This document shows, one piece after another, positions 1-10,247 of a stretch of DNA of 64,000 nt (position 1 is the stretch's first letter; each line of letters opens with the position of its first letter). The DNA lies in contig NZ_CP070304.1 of assembly GCF_016917355.1 (NCBI RefSeq), positions 2,356,001 to 2,420,000 on the forward strand, written 5' to 3'. This DNA comes from Glaciimonas sp. PAMC28666. Lineage in GTDB: Bacteria; Pseudomonadota; Gammaproteobacteria; Burkholderiales; Burkholderiaceae_D. The notes under the pieces are model-generated. The model made no database searches. It saw only the letters and a list, made by a program, of their open reading frames with translations, and was not told the origin of the DNA. The position numbers and the translations under genes are program-made.

Positions 1-434
1 TAGTGAGCGTGGCAACCGGTGGCCGTGATGTATTGATGCCATTAGCGCATTTGGGCAGCACGCAGGCGGTGCATACGGCATTTGTGCGGGTCAGGTCGGT
101 TGCCGAGCTGGATGCGGCGTTGGCGCAGACAAATGGGAAACCGGCATTGCTGGATTTTTACGCTGATTGGTGTGTTTCGTGCAAAGAAATGGAAAAATTC
201 ACCTTTACCGATCCGCGTGTTCAGGCACGTTTTAATAATATTGTGTTGCTGCAAATTGACGTGACGGCAAACAACGCCGACGATAAGGCGATGCTGAAGC
301 GCTTCAATTTATTTGGTCCGCCGGGAATTATCCTCTTTGATCACAAAGGGAGAGAGTTGGCGGGCGGCAGAGTGATCGGTTTTCAGAATGCAGATAAGTT
401 CACGCAGTCACTGGCCGTTTTAGATGCGCGCTGA
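1..434 (+). CDS. dsbD: DsbD C-terminal thioredoxin-like domain (partial, 5' end outside window)
   Basis: About 143 residues of the C-terminal part of the thiol:disulfide interchange protein DsbD. The protein passes electrons from cytoplasmic thioredoxin across the inner membrane to periplasmic partners such as DsbC and cytochrome c maturation proteins. The visible part is a thioredoxin-like fold with the redox motif WCVSCKEME and a later GPPGIILF segment containing the cis-proline. Full-length DsbD is near 570-600 residues, so the N-terminal domain and the eight-helix membrane domain lie upstream of base 1. The frame is open to the left edge, so no start is claimed. A role in reducing apocytochromes would fit the cytochrome c4, resB and ccsB genes a few kb downstream. 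Confidence 0.9.
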   Translation, partial: VSVATGGRDVLMPLAHLGSTQAVHTAFVRVRSVAELDAALAQTNGKPALLDFYADWCVSCKEMEKFTFTDPRVQARFNNIVLLQIDVTANNADDKAMLKRFNLFGPPGIILFDHKGRELAGGRVIGFQNADKFTQSLAVLDAR

Positions 435-512
435 TAAATACAATTCAGGCGGCAAGGCTTGCTGAAAATCAACATGGCATTAAATGTACTACAGAGAGTA
501 AAGTTATTTGCA

Positions 513-532
513 TAGTCGTTAATAGTCGTTAG
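513..532. repeat. 10-bp direct repeat, two copies
   Basis: Two adjacent copies of a tagtcgttaa-type decamer differ only at the last base. They lie in the 288-base gap between dsbD and the peroxiredoxin gene, which shows no other clear feature. This is a minimal example of the short tandem repeats found all over the window. Confidence 0.5.
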
Positions 533-722
533 CAATATGGGAAGATGGGATTATAGTTTTAGAGACATGTAACGTGCGATCGAAACTATAGCGTATCTCC
601 GAACTTGCGGCGCAGGACTTGCAGGTGGCGCAATCTGTGCTGTCGCACATGAGCGTAGCCGATGTTCGCTGATTACATTGCAGAGATTTGTCCGATAACC
701 GAAGCATTTAAAGGAGACTGAC

Positions 723-1361
723 ATGACACTACGTCTTGGTGACGTTGCCCCTGACTTTGAGCAAGATTCTTCGCTTGGCCAGATAAAATTCTACGATTGG
801 GCCGGTGATTCCTGGGTGGTACTTTTTTCTCACCCATCTGACTTCACGCCGGTGTGCACGACCGAACTTGGGTTAACCTCCAAGCTGAAAGCGGAGTTTG
901 AAAAACGCGGGGTCAAGGTGATCGCGCTGTCGGTCGATCCTGCTGATAAGCATCTGGAATGGATCAAGGACATCAATGAAACTCAAAATACCATAGTCGG
1001 TTTTCCGATCATTGCGGACGCCGATCGCAAGGTTTCTGAGCTATATGATTTGATTCATCCTAACGCCAGCACCACCGCCACCGTGCGCTCTTTATTTGTC
1101 ATCGATCCGGCGAAAAAAGTACGACTCACCATCACGTATCCGGCAAGTACAGGACGCAATTTTGATGAGATTTTGCGCGTGATTGATTCATTGCAACTGA
1201 CGGACAATCATTCTGTTGCTACGCCTGGCAACTGGAAAGACGGAGATGACGTGGTGATCGTGCCGTCATTGCAGGATGAAGAAATCATCAAGCAGAAATT
1301 TCCTAAAGGCTATAAGGCGATCCGGCCTTATTTACGGTTAACGCCGCAGCCGAACAAATAA
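723..1361 (+). CDS. 1-Cys peroxiredoxin (Prx6 family)
   Basis: A 212-residue thiol peroxidase that reduces hydrogen peroxide and organic hydroperoxides in the cytoplasm. The peroxidatic cysteine sits in the motif PSDFTPVCTTE (about residues 38-48), and there is a C-terminal arm rich in prolines typical of the Prx6/1-Cys branch. Length matches that branch (about 210-220) rather than AhpC (about 187). The ATG has a good ribosome site AGGAG ending about 7 bases upstream. The gene stands alone: a 288-base spacer separates it from dsbD and a strong terminator follows 12 bases after the stop. No OxyR site could be recognised by eye. Confidence 0.92.
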   Translation: MTLRLGDVAPDFEQDSSLGQIKFYDWAGDSWVVLFSHPSDFTPVCTTELGLTSKLKAEFEKRGVKVIALSVDPADKHLEWIKDINETQNTIVGFPIIADADRKVSELYDLIHPNASTTATVRSLFVIDPAKKVRLTITYPASTGRNFDEILRVIDSLQLTDNHSVATPGNWKDGDDVVIVPSLQDEEIIKQKFPKGYKAIRPYLRLTPQPNK

Positions 1362-1372
1362 ATTCGTCAGTA

Positions 1373-1412
1373 AAAAAGGGCCTCAAACAAATCTGTTTGA
1401 GGCCCTTTTTTT
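1373..1412 (+). terminator. Rho-independent terminator after the peroxiredoxin gene (probably bidirectional)
   Basis: A perfect 12-bp stem (gggcctcaaaca with its complement) has a 4-base loop. It is preceded by an A-run and followed by seven Ts, so it can work for the peroxiredoxin (+) and for the convergent corA gene (-). Confidence 0.95.
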
Positions 1413-1451
1413 ATGTTCTTGCCGCTGTGCGGTACCTCTTCAGCAGCCTTG

Positions 1452-2621
1452 CTAGCGGCGTTCCGGTGGATTTTCCAGATAGCGACGGCGTCGAAAGAAC
1501 GCCAACATCCCAACGACAATCAGCACCATGCTAATCATCGTTAGCCAAAAGCCGGTCTTGTTTTGTAGCAATGGCATCACCGCAAAATTCATCCCGAAAA
1601 TACCGGTGATTAACGTCAGCGGCATGAACAGAGCAGTGATGACCGTCAAGGTTCGCATGACCTCGTTGGTCCGGTGCGCCACCGCTGAGAAATGAATCTG
1701 CACTGCCGATTCAATGGAAGATTCGAGGCGGCTGGCGTGATTCAGCACGCGATTAATATGTTCCATGACGTCGTGGATACGCACCAGTAACAGATCACGG
1801 GTGCGACTGATCGTAATGCCATCGCCGTCATCATCCATGTCGACAAAATAGTCGCGCAGTTCTTGCATCGCATCGTGCTGTTCTTCGCACAAACTTTCGA
1901 GTTTGCGCAACTCAATTCGCGCGTCCAATAACGTCAGCCAATCCTTGAATGGCCGCGCCGGATCAAGCAAGGCACGCTGCCAGCGATCGAGTTGATTGGT
2001 CAGTGGCTGACGCAATTCCAAATACTTATCGACCATCGCGTTTAATAGTCGCAGCATCAAATCTTCGGGCGATGTTGGCAAGCGGTTAGTATGCTGCGCC
2101 TTGCTACTTTTATTCGCGTAGTCCATTAGCCGAGCGCGAGTTGCACTGATGGTGCGACTGTGGTGCTCGTGCACCGTCACCAGTGCGTTGTCGAGAATAA
2201 AAAATGTAATTGGTTGGGTGGTCAGGTTGCTTAAGGCTGCCGGGACCGCGCGTTTGCCACCAACGGTGGCAATGGTGCCAGATTCAATCGGCTCAGCCGC
2301 CGCAGCAGTTTCTGCCGTGTCACTATTGTCGCCAGCGTTACTATTCCCATTTCCATGCAGCGACAACTTGCGAAATACCACCATGCCGTAGTCTTGCGTT
2401 GAATCGAAATAGGATGGGTGGGCCGGATTGATTGCATCCTTTAAATGCGGCTCATAGATATGTGTGCCGGTGGCGCAAGCGATCATGTCGCGCCAGCCTT
2501 CAGGATCAGCAGCAACTTCCTCGTGGGTGGAGTCGATCCAAAAAAAACCGTGCGCCGGGATGCTGCCGGGTAATGCATCAGATTGCGTAACCTGATTGTC
2601 ACAGATTAAAAAAATATCCAT
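1452..2621 (-). CDS. CorA/ZntB-family divalent metal transporter
   Basis: A 389-residue inner-membrane transporter of the CorA metal ion superfamily (Mg2+/Co2+ uptake or Zn2+ efflux). The signature GMNF follows the first of two C-terminal membrane helices (roughly residues 315-340 and 350-372), with the sequence GIFGMNFAVMP. The long N-terminal cytoplasmic domain holds the usual helical funnel (KYLELRQPLTNQLDRW region). It is longer than typical CorA (about 320) because of a low-complexity insert rich in N, D, A and E near residues 88-118. The protein ends in a basic tail RRRRYL. The metal cannot be assigned from sequence alone. It converges on the peroxiredoxin gene across the terminator at 1373-1412. 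Confidence 0.88.
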   Translation of the reverse strand: MDIFLICDNQVTQSDALPGSIPAHGFFWIDSTHEEVAADPEGWRDMIACATGTHIYEPHLKDAINPAHPSYFDSTQDYGMVVFRKLSLHGNGNSNAGDNSDTAETAAAAEPIESGTIATVGGKRAVPAALSNLTTQPITFFILDNALVTVHEHHSRTISATRARLMDYANKSSKAQHTNRLPTSPEDLMLRLLNAMVDKYLELRQPLTNQLDRWQRALLDPARPFKDWLTLLDARIELRKLESLCEEQHDAMQELRDYFVDMDDDGDGITISRTRDLLLVRIHDVMEHINRVLNHASRLESSIESAVQIHFSAVAHRTNEVMRTLTVITALFMPLTLITGIFGMNFAVMPLLQNKTGFWLTMISMVLIVVGMLAFFRRRRYLENPPERR

Positions 2622-2790
2622 AGTTTGAATTGCGAAACTGCTTGGGTGTCTGGGATTATGTACGATACGCTCATTGTTAAGCGCATCAGCGCATAGTCTT
2701 ATTCTACCGTCAGCCGGACTTCCGTAATGTTGAGCGCGTGAAATATAAACCGCGATGGAAGCCAGTGATGTCTGCGCTATCGATTGACTT

Positions 2791-2812
2791 ATGCGGCCAT
2801 CATGCGGCCATG
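2791..2812. repeat. 11-bp direct repeat, two copies
   Basis: Two abutting copies of atgcggccatc/g lie in the 283-base gap between corA and hemB. No gene or clear terminator is visible in the rest of this gap. Confidence 0.5.
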
Positions 2813-2904
2813 ACGATAAAACCTGGCGGTCGCGCGTGCGCAGCCAATCGATTAAAAGACCAGTAAATCACAAGACCGCGACGTCGTTAATTCGTTTACT
2901 TCGC

Positions 2905-3963
<1,059 letters not shown>

Positions 3964-4049
3964 TTAATCGTTATCGAGGCTCTGGGGGCGGTTTGAAAAA
4001 ACAAAAATCTGGAGAAAATTAAAAACTCTTGAACTTTTCATGTTTGGCA

Positions 4050-4167
4050 GCCTCTTAGCGATAGGTGCATTATTCACCTCCCGCTTCCCTCCCTGAGCGG
4101 GGCCATGTCGCTTTTAGTGATGAGGCATTCAGCCCTGAAGATCTTCCCCTTTCTTCAGGGCTTTTTT
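4050..4167 (+). ncRNA. Candidate structured small RNA between hemB and engB
   Basis: The plus strand can form a closed multi-helix fold followed at once by an intrinsic terminator, yet no plus-strand gene follows. Pairings seen: gcctc 4050-4054 with gaggc 4122-4126; agcga 4057-4061 with tcgct 4108-4112; hairpin aggtg/cacct 4063-4067 with 4075-4079; hairpin cccgct/agcggg 4080-4085 with 4096-4101. The segment tcacctcc at 4074-4081 equals the anti-Shine-Dalgarno end of 16S rRNA, and the second loop is also C/T-rich (tccctccctg). No convincing promoter was found (a TTGAAA lies at 3993-3998). The fold is by eye; family unknown. Confidence 0.5.
4131..4167 (+). terminator. Intrinsic terminator on the plus strand
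   Basis: A 10-bp perfect stem (agccctgaag with its complement at 4153-4162) has a pyrimidine-rich 12-base loop and is followed by a T-run. Both flanking genes are on the minus strand, so it most likely ends the candidate small RNA. Confidence 0.8.
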
Positions 4168-4267
4168 ATGTCCGCATGCTGCGCGGCGCGCAAAATTTTT
4201 TGATGGGTGTGCTGTCGCATTATCTGCATCGGCACGCCCGGTCTTAACGGTTTTTGTTCGAATCAGG

Positions 4268-5002
4268 TCACTTGGCTTCAGTGTTCGGAGTTTCACCGTC
4301 TGCGAGCCCTGCAGGCTCATCGCCAACCGCTCTTGCGACATCGACCAACCCAGCCAATTCAAGAATACGCTGATTGGCCTCATCCAGTCCGGTCCGTTTC
4401 AGCGCGGAAAATAGTTGCGCCGTAAAGGGCAGTGGCTGGTTATTTTCGTCAACGTAACTTCCCAGGAAAGTATGCGCTTGTCGTAATGCATTGGTCGCAT
4501 CGTTCCGGTTAAGCTTGTCAACCTTGCTCAGGATGCAATGGATTGGTTTGCCGGTTGGGGCGAACCATTCAACCATTTGCACATCGAGGTCGGTAAACGG
4601 CCGACGAGAATCCACGATAAGGACCAACGCAGCCAATTGCGACCGGCGGCGAACATAATCGCCAAGTAGTTCCTGCCAGTGCAATTTTGCCGATCCAGAG
4701 ACTTGCGCATAGCCATAACCGGGCAAATCGACCAGCATCGCACGAATTTCATCGACTTTGGTTTCATCTTTGCGATGTTGGCCGACTTGCGCGCCACCGA
4801 TCGAAAAATAGTTGATATGCTGGGTGCGCCCGGGTGTTTTCGAGGCGAATGCGAGTTTCTTCTGATTGCACAATAGGTTGATAGCGGTTGATTTGCCTGC
4901 GTTCGAACGACCCGCAAAGGCGATCTCAGGGACTTGGGTACCAGGTAAATCACGAAGGTGATTCACCGTAGTAAAAAAACGGGCTTGCCAGAGTAGAGAC
5001 AT
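4268..5002 (-). CDS. engB: Ribosome biogenesis GTP-binding protein EngB (YsxC/YihA)
   Basis: A 244-residue GTPase required for late assembly of the 50S subunit. G1 is GRSNAGKST (about residues 31-39), G3 is DLPGYGYAQ, and G4 is the SKVDKL stretch. Family members are usually about 200-210 residues. The extra length is a C-terminal tail of roughly 30 residues rich in A, G, E and D after the core, which looks like a disordered extension. The start ATG gives the standard N-terminus preceding FFTTV. The upstream region contains a perfect 12-bp palindrome (5049-5060). Confidence 0.95.
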   Translation of the reverse strand: MSLLWQARFFTTVNHLRDLPGTQVPEIAFAGRSNAGKSTAINLLCNQKKLAFASKTPGRTQHINYFSIGGAQVGQHRKDETKVDEIRAMLVDLPGYGYAQVSGSAKLHWQELLGDYVRRRSQLAALVLIVDSRRPFTDLDVQMVEWFAPTGKPIHCILSKVDKLNRNDATNALRQAHTFLGSYVDENNQPLPFTAQLFSALKRTGLDEANQRILELAGLVDVARAVGDEPAGLADGETPNTEAK

Positions 5003-5048
5003 GGAATGAGCAGAAAATGCGGTAGAGGCGGCGAAAATGCCGGAAAGC

Positions 5049-5060
5049 TATTGTACAATA
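5049..5060. promoter_or_regulatory. Perfect 12-bp palindrome TATTGTACAATA
   Basis: The palindrome lies 47 bases upstream of the engB start and about 190 bases upstream of the cytochrome c4 start, in the divergent intergenic region. On the minus strand it contains TACAAT, a fair -10 element for engB. Operator function is a guess. Confidence 0.3.
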
Positions 5061-5250
5061 AGGGGTTGTGTAATGCTGCATTGCGTATGTCAATAGCGTG
5101 CAGCTAACGTGGAAGAGAAATATTTGGCCCGCGTGACCACCATAGCACTTGCATAACAGTGATAGCCGCGCTAAGCGATAGCAGCAATGATTCGTTGCCC
5201 AAGGGCAGAATTTATTGTCAAGTTTAATTATAAAGTCTCAGGGTGTTTGA

Positions 5251-5913
5251 ATGAACCGTGCGTTTCTATCCGTTTTAAAGTCCTTCCTTATTTCCATGTT
5301 GGCATTGTCGTCTTTTGCTTATGCAGCAGATGCCCCGGCAGTGGCCCCCAAGGCCGATCTTGCAAAGGGTGAGGCATTGTTTACCAATGGCGACCCAACG
5401 AGGAATATTGCCGCTTGTATTTCGTGCCACGGAGCAGCTGGTGCGTCCACGATTAGCCAAAATCCGAAATTGGGCGGTCAGCATGCTGCTTATATTTACA
5501 AGCAGTTAAAGGACTTTCAGGGGCCAGATCGCAACAACGCGATCATGACAATGTTTGCCAAAGCGCTGACCGACGATGAAATGAAAAATATCGCCGCCTA
5601 TCTGGATGTGCAAAAAGCCAAGCCTGGCGCTGCGAAAAATAAAGACACGCTCGATATGGGCAAAAAAATCTTCCGCGCTGGCGTGGCAGAGAAGAACATC
5701 CCGGCCTGTGCAGCTTGTCACGGTCCCGGTGGTTCTGGTATTCCTAACCAATTCCCTCGCATTGGCGGCCAACACCAGGATTACACTGTTGCAGAGTTGA
5801 CCAATTTCAGGAGCGGCGTGCGCAAGAATAGCCCGCAAATGATGACTATCGCTAAACGGATGTCGGACGATGAAATCAAAGCCGTAGCAGACTATATTGC
5901 AGGCTTGAAGTAG
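5251..5913 (+). CDS. Di-haem cytochrome c4
   Basis: A 220-residue periplasmic electron carrier with two class I cytochrome c domains. There is a clear signal peptide (residues 1 to about 25, cleavage near AYA-AD). The first haem motif is CISCH and the second CAACH, each followed by a domain ending in a helix with KNIAAYL or KAVADYI. Length and spacing match cytochrome c4, which donates electrons to terminal oxidases. A CAGGG ribosome site lies about 8 bases before the ATG. It is followed 70 bases later by resB and ccsB, the machinery that attaches its haems, an order common in Burkholderiales. Confidence 0.93.
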   Translation: MNRAFLSVLKSFLISMLALSSFAYAADAPAVAPKADLAKGEALFTNGDPTRNIAACISCHGAAGASTISQNPKLGGQHAAYIYKQLKDFQGPDRNNAIMTMFAKALTDDEMKNIAAYLDVQKAKPGAAKNKDTLDMGKKIFRAGVAEKNIPACAACHGPGGSGIPNQFPRIGGQHQDYTVAELTNFRSGVRKNSPQMMTIAKRMSDDEIKAVADYIAGLK

Positions 5914-5983
5914 CATTCATAGTAAATTCGCGAATACAGGGGGCGGCGAAGGCCGTCCCTTTTTTCTTTTCAAAAGAGCAATT

Positions 5984-8152
5984 ATGAGCAGCACTAACAG
6001 TCCAACCCCCAGTCCGACCCCCGGCCTCGACGAAGCACCACGTACCGGCGGCATCGAGTTAAAGACCAAACATCGGTGGCTTGCCGAAGCAGTAGAGTTA
6101 GTCTCCTCGATGCGCTTTGCCATTAGCATGCTCACGCTCATTGCTATCGCCTCGATTATCGGCACAGTGCTCAAGCAAAACGAGCCGATGCCCAATTACG
6201 TGAATCAATTTGGGCCGTTCTGGTTCGATATTTTTGCCAAACTTGGTCTGTACGCGGTGTATTCAACGTGGTGGTTTTTGTTGATCATGGGGTTTCTGGT
6301 CCTGTCCACGTCCATGTGCATTAGCCGCAATGGCCCGAAAATGCTCAAAGACATGCGTAGCTGGAAAGAAAATGTCCGTGAACAATCATTGCGTAATTTT
6401 CATCACAAAGCTGAATGGACCGCGCCCGTCATGCCGGTTACGCTCACGCAGCAGTTATTGCTCAGGATCGCAGCAAAGGGTTACAAAACCAAAGTCGTCG
6501 AAAAAAACAACGCCATTCTGATCACCGCAAAGCAGGGCGCAGCGAACAAATGGGGCTACATTTTTGCCCACAGCGCTATCGTGATCATCTGTATCGGGGG
6601 ATTGCTGGACTCGGATTTGCCGATACGTGCTCAAAAGTTGCTTTTCAATAAAACAGCTTTCAGCGGTAGCGGCGTCATTGCCGATATCGGACCGGAACAT
6701 CGCCTGGGGTTGGGGAATCCAACCTTCCGCGGCAACACGCTGATACCGGAAGGTTCGGCCAGTAGTACAGCGATCATTCCGCAACAAAATGGTGTATTGA
6801 TTCAAGATTTACCATTTACGCTGCAACTCAAACGTTTTGTCATCGACTATTACAGTACCGGTATGCCTAAGTTGTTTGCCAGTGATGTCGTATTGCGCGA
6901 CAACGTCACAGGGGAAACGATCAATTCAACCGTGAAAGTCAACCAGCCGTTGATTTACAAAGGCATATCGATATATCAATCGAGCTTTGAAGACGGTGGC
7001 AGCAAATTGAAACTCACCGCGTTTCCCATGGTTGGCGACAATAACAAGACTTCACCTCTGGCCGGGGTGGTTAACGGAACAACACCGTTGACTGCTGGTC
7101 CTAATAATGAGTATACGGTTGAGTGGTCAGGTTTTCGTCCGTTTAACGTGGAGAATATGGCCCAGTCAGGTCAAGATTTACGGGCAGTGACCAAAACCAA
7201 AAAGAGTTTAAATCAGACGTTCTCGGATGATGTCAGCAAACATATGGGTTCGGGTGCCAAAAGCGCCAACGTAAAAGAATTGAAAAACGTCGGTCCGAGC
7301 GTCCAGTACAAGTTACGCGACAAAACCGGACAGGCGCGCGAGTTCAGCAATTACATGCAACCTGTGAAGGTTGACCAGGATTACGTATTTCTGGCTGGCG
7401 TACGCGATGTTCCGGATGAACCTTTCCGTTACCTTCGTATTCCAGCTGACGGCAATGATTCGGTAGAAGAGTGGATGCGTATGCGTTCGGCATTGATGAA
7501 CCCGGCATTGCGGAAATTGGCAGCTGAGCGCTACGCGCAGCGCGCAATTCCTGAAACCCGGACCGATATGCCGACTCTGCGCGATCAATTGGAGCAATCT
7601 TCGTTGCGCGGCTTATCGTTGTTTGCCGGAGACGGGAAGCAGGCTGGCTATATGGCGATATCGAAGTTCCTGGAACAGGTCCCGGCGCAAGAGCAAGAAA
7701 AAGCAGCCGATATTTTCATGAAAATTCTGAACGGAAGTTTGTGGGATTTATGGCAGGTGGCGCGCGAAAAGGACGGTTTGAAGGACATGCCGGTGGATGA
7801 AAAAAACGCACGCTTCTTGCAATTGAGCAGCAATGCACTGTCGGACGCAACCTTCTATAATGCTCCCGTGTATCTCCAGCTTACTGGCTTCGACGAGATC
7901 AAGGCCTCAGTCTTCCAGGTGACGCGTTCACCGGGCAAGAAAGTGGTCTATCTAGGTTGCCTGTTTCTGGTTCTCGGCGTTTTCTCCATGCTATACATAC
8001 GCGAGCGTCGGTTGTGGGTATGGATACGTCCTGACAGCGATAAAGAAGGTCATTCGCACATATTGATGGCCATGAGCACCCAGCGTAAGACGCTGGACTT
8101 TGAAAAAGAATTTGATGTAATGAAAACACACTTGAAGCAATCGCAAGCTTGA
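5984..8152 (+). CDS. resB: Cytochrome c biogenesis protein ResB (Ccs1)
   Basis: A 722-residue inner-membrane protein of the system II (Ccs) cytochrome c maturation pathway. Together with CcsA/CcsB it forms the haem exporter and apocytochrome ligation complex. Visible are three early membrane segments (about residues 42-62, 80-112 and 194-215), a large periplasmic domain of roughly 430 residues, and a last helix near residues 645-670 followed by a cytoplasmic tail. The stretch SMRFAISMLTLIAIASIIGTV is characteristic of the family. The first 30 residues are proline-rich and polar. It lies between cytochrome c4 and ccsB in a likely operon. Confidence 0.93.
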   Translation: MSSTNSPTPSPTPGLDEAPRTGGIELKTKHRWLAEAVELVSSMRFAISMLTLIAIASIIGTVLKQNEPMPNYVNQFGPFWFDIFAKLGLYAVYSTWWFLLIMGFLVLSTSMCISRNGPKMLKDMRSWKENVREQSLRNFHHKAEWTAPVMPVTLTQQLLLRIAAKGYKTKVVEKNNAILITAKQGAANKWGYIFAHSAIVIICIGGLLDSDLPIRAQKLLFNKTAFSGSGVIADIGPEHRLGLGNPTFRGNTLIPEGSASSTAIIPQQNGVLIQDLPFTLQLKRFVIDYYSTGMPKLFASDVVLRDNVTGETINSTVKVNQPLIYKGISIYQSSFEDGGSKLKLTAFPMVGDNNKTSPLAGVVNGTTPLTAGPNNEYTVEWSGFRPFNVENMAQSGQDLRAVTKTKKSLNQTFSDDVSKHMGSGAKSANVKELKNVGPSVQYKLRDKTGQAREFSNYMQPVKVDQDYVFLAGVRDVPDEPFRYLRIPADGNDSVEEWMRMRSALMNPALRKLAAERYAQRAIPETRTDMPTLRDQLEQSSLRGLSLFAGDGKQAGYMAISKFLEQVPAQEQEKAADIFMKILNGSLWDLWQVAREKDGLKDMPVDEKNARFLQLSSNALSDATFYNAPVYLQLTGFDEIKASVFQVTRSPGKKVVYLGCLFLVLGVFSMLYIRERRLWVWIRPDSDKEGHSHILMAMSTQRKTLDFEKEFDVMKTHLKQSQA

Positions 8153-8267
8153 CGCGAATCTGCTCGCGCGTACCTGACAAACGGATAGTCGTCATTACGC
8201 GCACAGTACGCAACACTGGAATGTATTCATGCGCCTTGCGCAACGATAGAACGATTCGGAGATAAAG

Positions 8268-9413
8268 ATGGAACTGACCCAAACCTATTCACCCCCAGAC
8301 GGCTTCTTTAAGCGTTTATCCGTGATCGACTGGCTATTCGCTTTTGCGCTTGTGGCGGGCTCGCTATTCGCGTTAGGTCGCTACGGCACCCACATGGATT
8401 ATTACGAAAAAGGCGTGCTGGTGCTGGCCGCTCCGACCTTCGCATTAGTTGGATGGAACTGGAAATCGGTGCGTTGGCTGATGCCTCTGCTGGCGTTGTT
8501 GTCCCTGTCAGCGATCGCGTTGTACAGCGGTAATCTGGACATGGCGAACAAAAAATTTTTCCTGAAATACATTCTGTCGAGCCAATCTGCGATTCTGTGG
8601 ATGGGCACCATGTTCTTTCTCTCGACGTTCTTCTACTGGATCGGCTTGATCGCACGCTCGGATTTCGGATCATCAATCGGCTCCAAGCTGTGTTGGGCGG
8701 CGGTGATTTTAGGTTTCACCGGTTTGCTGGTGCGTTGGTATGAGTCTTATCTGATCGGCGCGGATATCGGGCATATACCGATTTCCAACCTGTATGAAGT
8801 TTTTATTCTTTTCAGTCTGATTACAGCGTTGTTCTATTTGTATTATGAACAGCGTTACGGCACCCGCCAGCTTGGCCCCTTTGTCATGCTCGTCATTTCT
8901 GCTGCTGTCGGTTTTTTGTTGTGGTACACCGTCGCGCGCGATGCTGCTGAAATTCAACCATTGGTGCCTGCATTACAAAGCTGGTGGATGAAAATTCACG
9001 TACCGGCCAACTTTATCGGTTACGGCACATTCTCCATGTCGGCCATGGTGGCGATGGCGTATTTGCTGAAATCACACGGTTATCTGGTGGATCGTTTGCC
9101 GCCGTTAGAGGTGCTCGATGACGTCATGTACAAGGCGATTGCGGTCGGATTCACGTTCTTTACGATTGCGACGATTCTAGGCGCGCTTTGGGCAGCCGAA
9201 GCATGGGGCGGTTACTGGTCATGGGATCCAAAGGAAACCTGGGCGCTGATAGTCTGGCTGAATTATGCGGCCTGGCTACACATGCGGTTGATGAAGGGCC
9301 TGCGCGGTCGGGTTGCCGCCTGGTGGGCTTTGATCGGCCTGCTGGTCACCACCTTTGCGTTCCTCGGCGTCAATATGTTCCTGTCGGGCTTGCATTCTTA
9401 CGGCGAGTTATAA
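8268..9413 (+). CDS. ccsB: Cytochrome c biogenesis protein CcsB/CcsA family (haem exporter subunit)
   Basis: A 381-residue polytopic inner-membrane protein, partner of ResB. It carries the haem-handling tryptophan-rich motif WGGYWSWDPKETW near residues 315-327 and histidines in flanking helices (for example KIHVPANFIGYG and the AAWLHMRL segment) that are candidate axial ligands. About eight membrane helices can be seen. The ATG is preceded by GGAG about 9 bases upstream. A 115-base spacer separates it from resB; its end is 4 bases from the HAD gene start. Confidence 0.93.
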   Translation: MELTQTYSPPDGFFKRLSVIDWLFAFALVAGSLFALGRYGTHMDYYEKGVLVLAAPTFALVGWNWKSVRWLMPLLALLSLSAIALYSGNLDMANKKFFLKYILSSQSAILWMGTMFFLSTFFYWIGLIARSDFGSSIGSKLCWAAVILGFTGLLVRWYESYLIGADIGHIPISNLYEVFILFSLITALFYLYYEQRYGTRQLGPFVMLVISAAVGFLLWYTVARDAAEIQPLVPALQSWWMKIHVPANFIGYGTFSMSAMVAMAYLLKSHGYLVDRLPPLEVLDDVMYKAIAVGFTFFTIATILGALWAAEAWGGYWSWDPKETWALIVWLNYAAWLHMRLMKGLRGRVAAWWALIGLLVTTFAFLGVNMFLSGLHSYGEL

Positions 9414-9417
9414 CCAC

Positions 9418-10128
9418 ATGTCTTCCAAACAGATGTCCTCCGCAACGTCTATTGATAGGGATGCCAACGTGCTTGAAAGCGCGTTAAGGAGCACAGAGAT
9501 CGATTTGGTGATCTTTGATTCTGACGGTACCCTGGTAGACAGTGAGCTACTAGCCGCGGAGGCAATGGTGGAATACGCTGCCGAATTCAATGTGGCCATG
9601 ACCGTGCCAGAAATTATGGAGCGTTTCAAGGGCGGCAAGATGGCGGATTGGGTGCTCGCCATGGAGGAGCTGGGTGGCGCAGCCTTGCCCGCTTCGTTTT
9701 CAACAATGTTGCGCGAACGGACTGCTGTTTTGTTCCGCGAGCGCCTGCAGCCAATAGAAGGCGCCCTGGAATTGGTGCGCGCACTGCATATCCCTTTTTG
9801 CCTCGCATCCAACGGCCCGCGCGAAAAAATTGAGTTATGTCTCGGTGTTACCGGACTGCTACCGTATTTTGAAGGGCGTATTTTTAGCGCCTATGAAGTC
9901 GGTGTATGGAAGCCGGAGCCGGGTTTATTTTTGCACGCGGCCGAGCGCATGGCGTGTGCGCCAGCCCGTTGCGTGGTGGTCGAAGATAGCGTTCCCGGCG
10001 CCACCGCCGGGGTTGCGGCCGGCATGCGGGTTTTTGCGTTACAGACCGGCGAGGTCGAGCCAGGTATGCCGACGCAGGTGACAGTGATAAAACGGCTGGC
10101 AGAATTGCACGACCATTTCAGTCGATGA
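9418..10128 (+). CDS. HAD-superfamily phosphatase (subfamily IA, YieH-like)
   Basis: A 236-residue cytoplasmic hydrolase. The catalytic motif I is DSDGTLVDSE, motif II is the LASNGP serine/threonine region, motif III the lysine in VWKPEPG, and motif IV VVEDSVPG. The cap domain with RFKGGK resembles phosphoglycolate or sugar-phosphate phosphatases such as YieH. The substrate cannot be told. I choose the ATG 4 bases after the ccsB stop. An in-frame start at 9355 would add 21 residues overlapping ccsB, but it lacks family support. The close spacing suggests co-transcription with ccsB, though no functional link is evident. Confidence 0.88.
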   Translation: MSSKQMSSATSIDRDANVLESALRSTEIDLVIFDSDGTLVDSELLAAEAMVEYAAEFNVAMTVPEIMERFKGGKMADWVLAMEELGGAALPASFSTMLRERTAVLFRERLQPIEGALELVRALHIPFCLASNGPREKIELCLGVTGLLPYFEGRIFSAYEVGVWKPEPGLFLHAAERMACAPARCVVVEDSVPGATAGVAAGMRVFALQTGEVEPGMPTQVTVIKRLAELHDHFSR

Positions 10129-10247
10129 TTTTGCGCGAACATGCTCCCAGTCGCTCGCAGCCAAGCATTAATCGTTATTGCCGCGTAATTGGAAGTTAGC
10201 GGTCACTTACGCTGTTTCAATGTGTTTATAACAGTCTGGTGCCAACA

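Noticed and set aside
4065-4247. 60-codon frame on the plus strand between hemB and engB
   Set aside because: It lies over the candidate structured RNA and its terminator, has no ribosome site, and reads as a random peptide.
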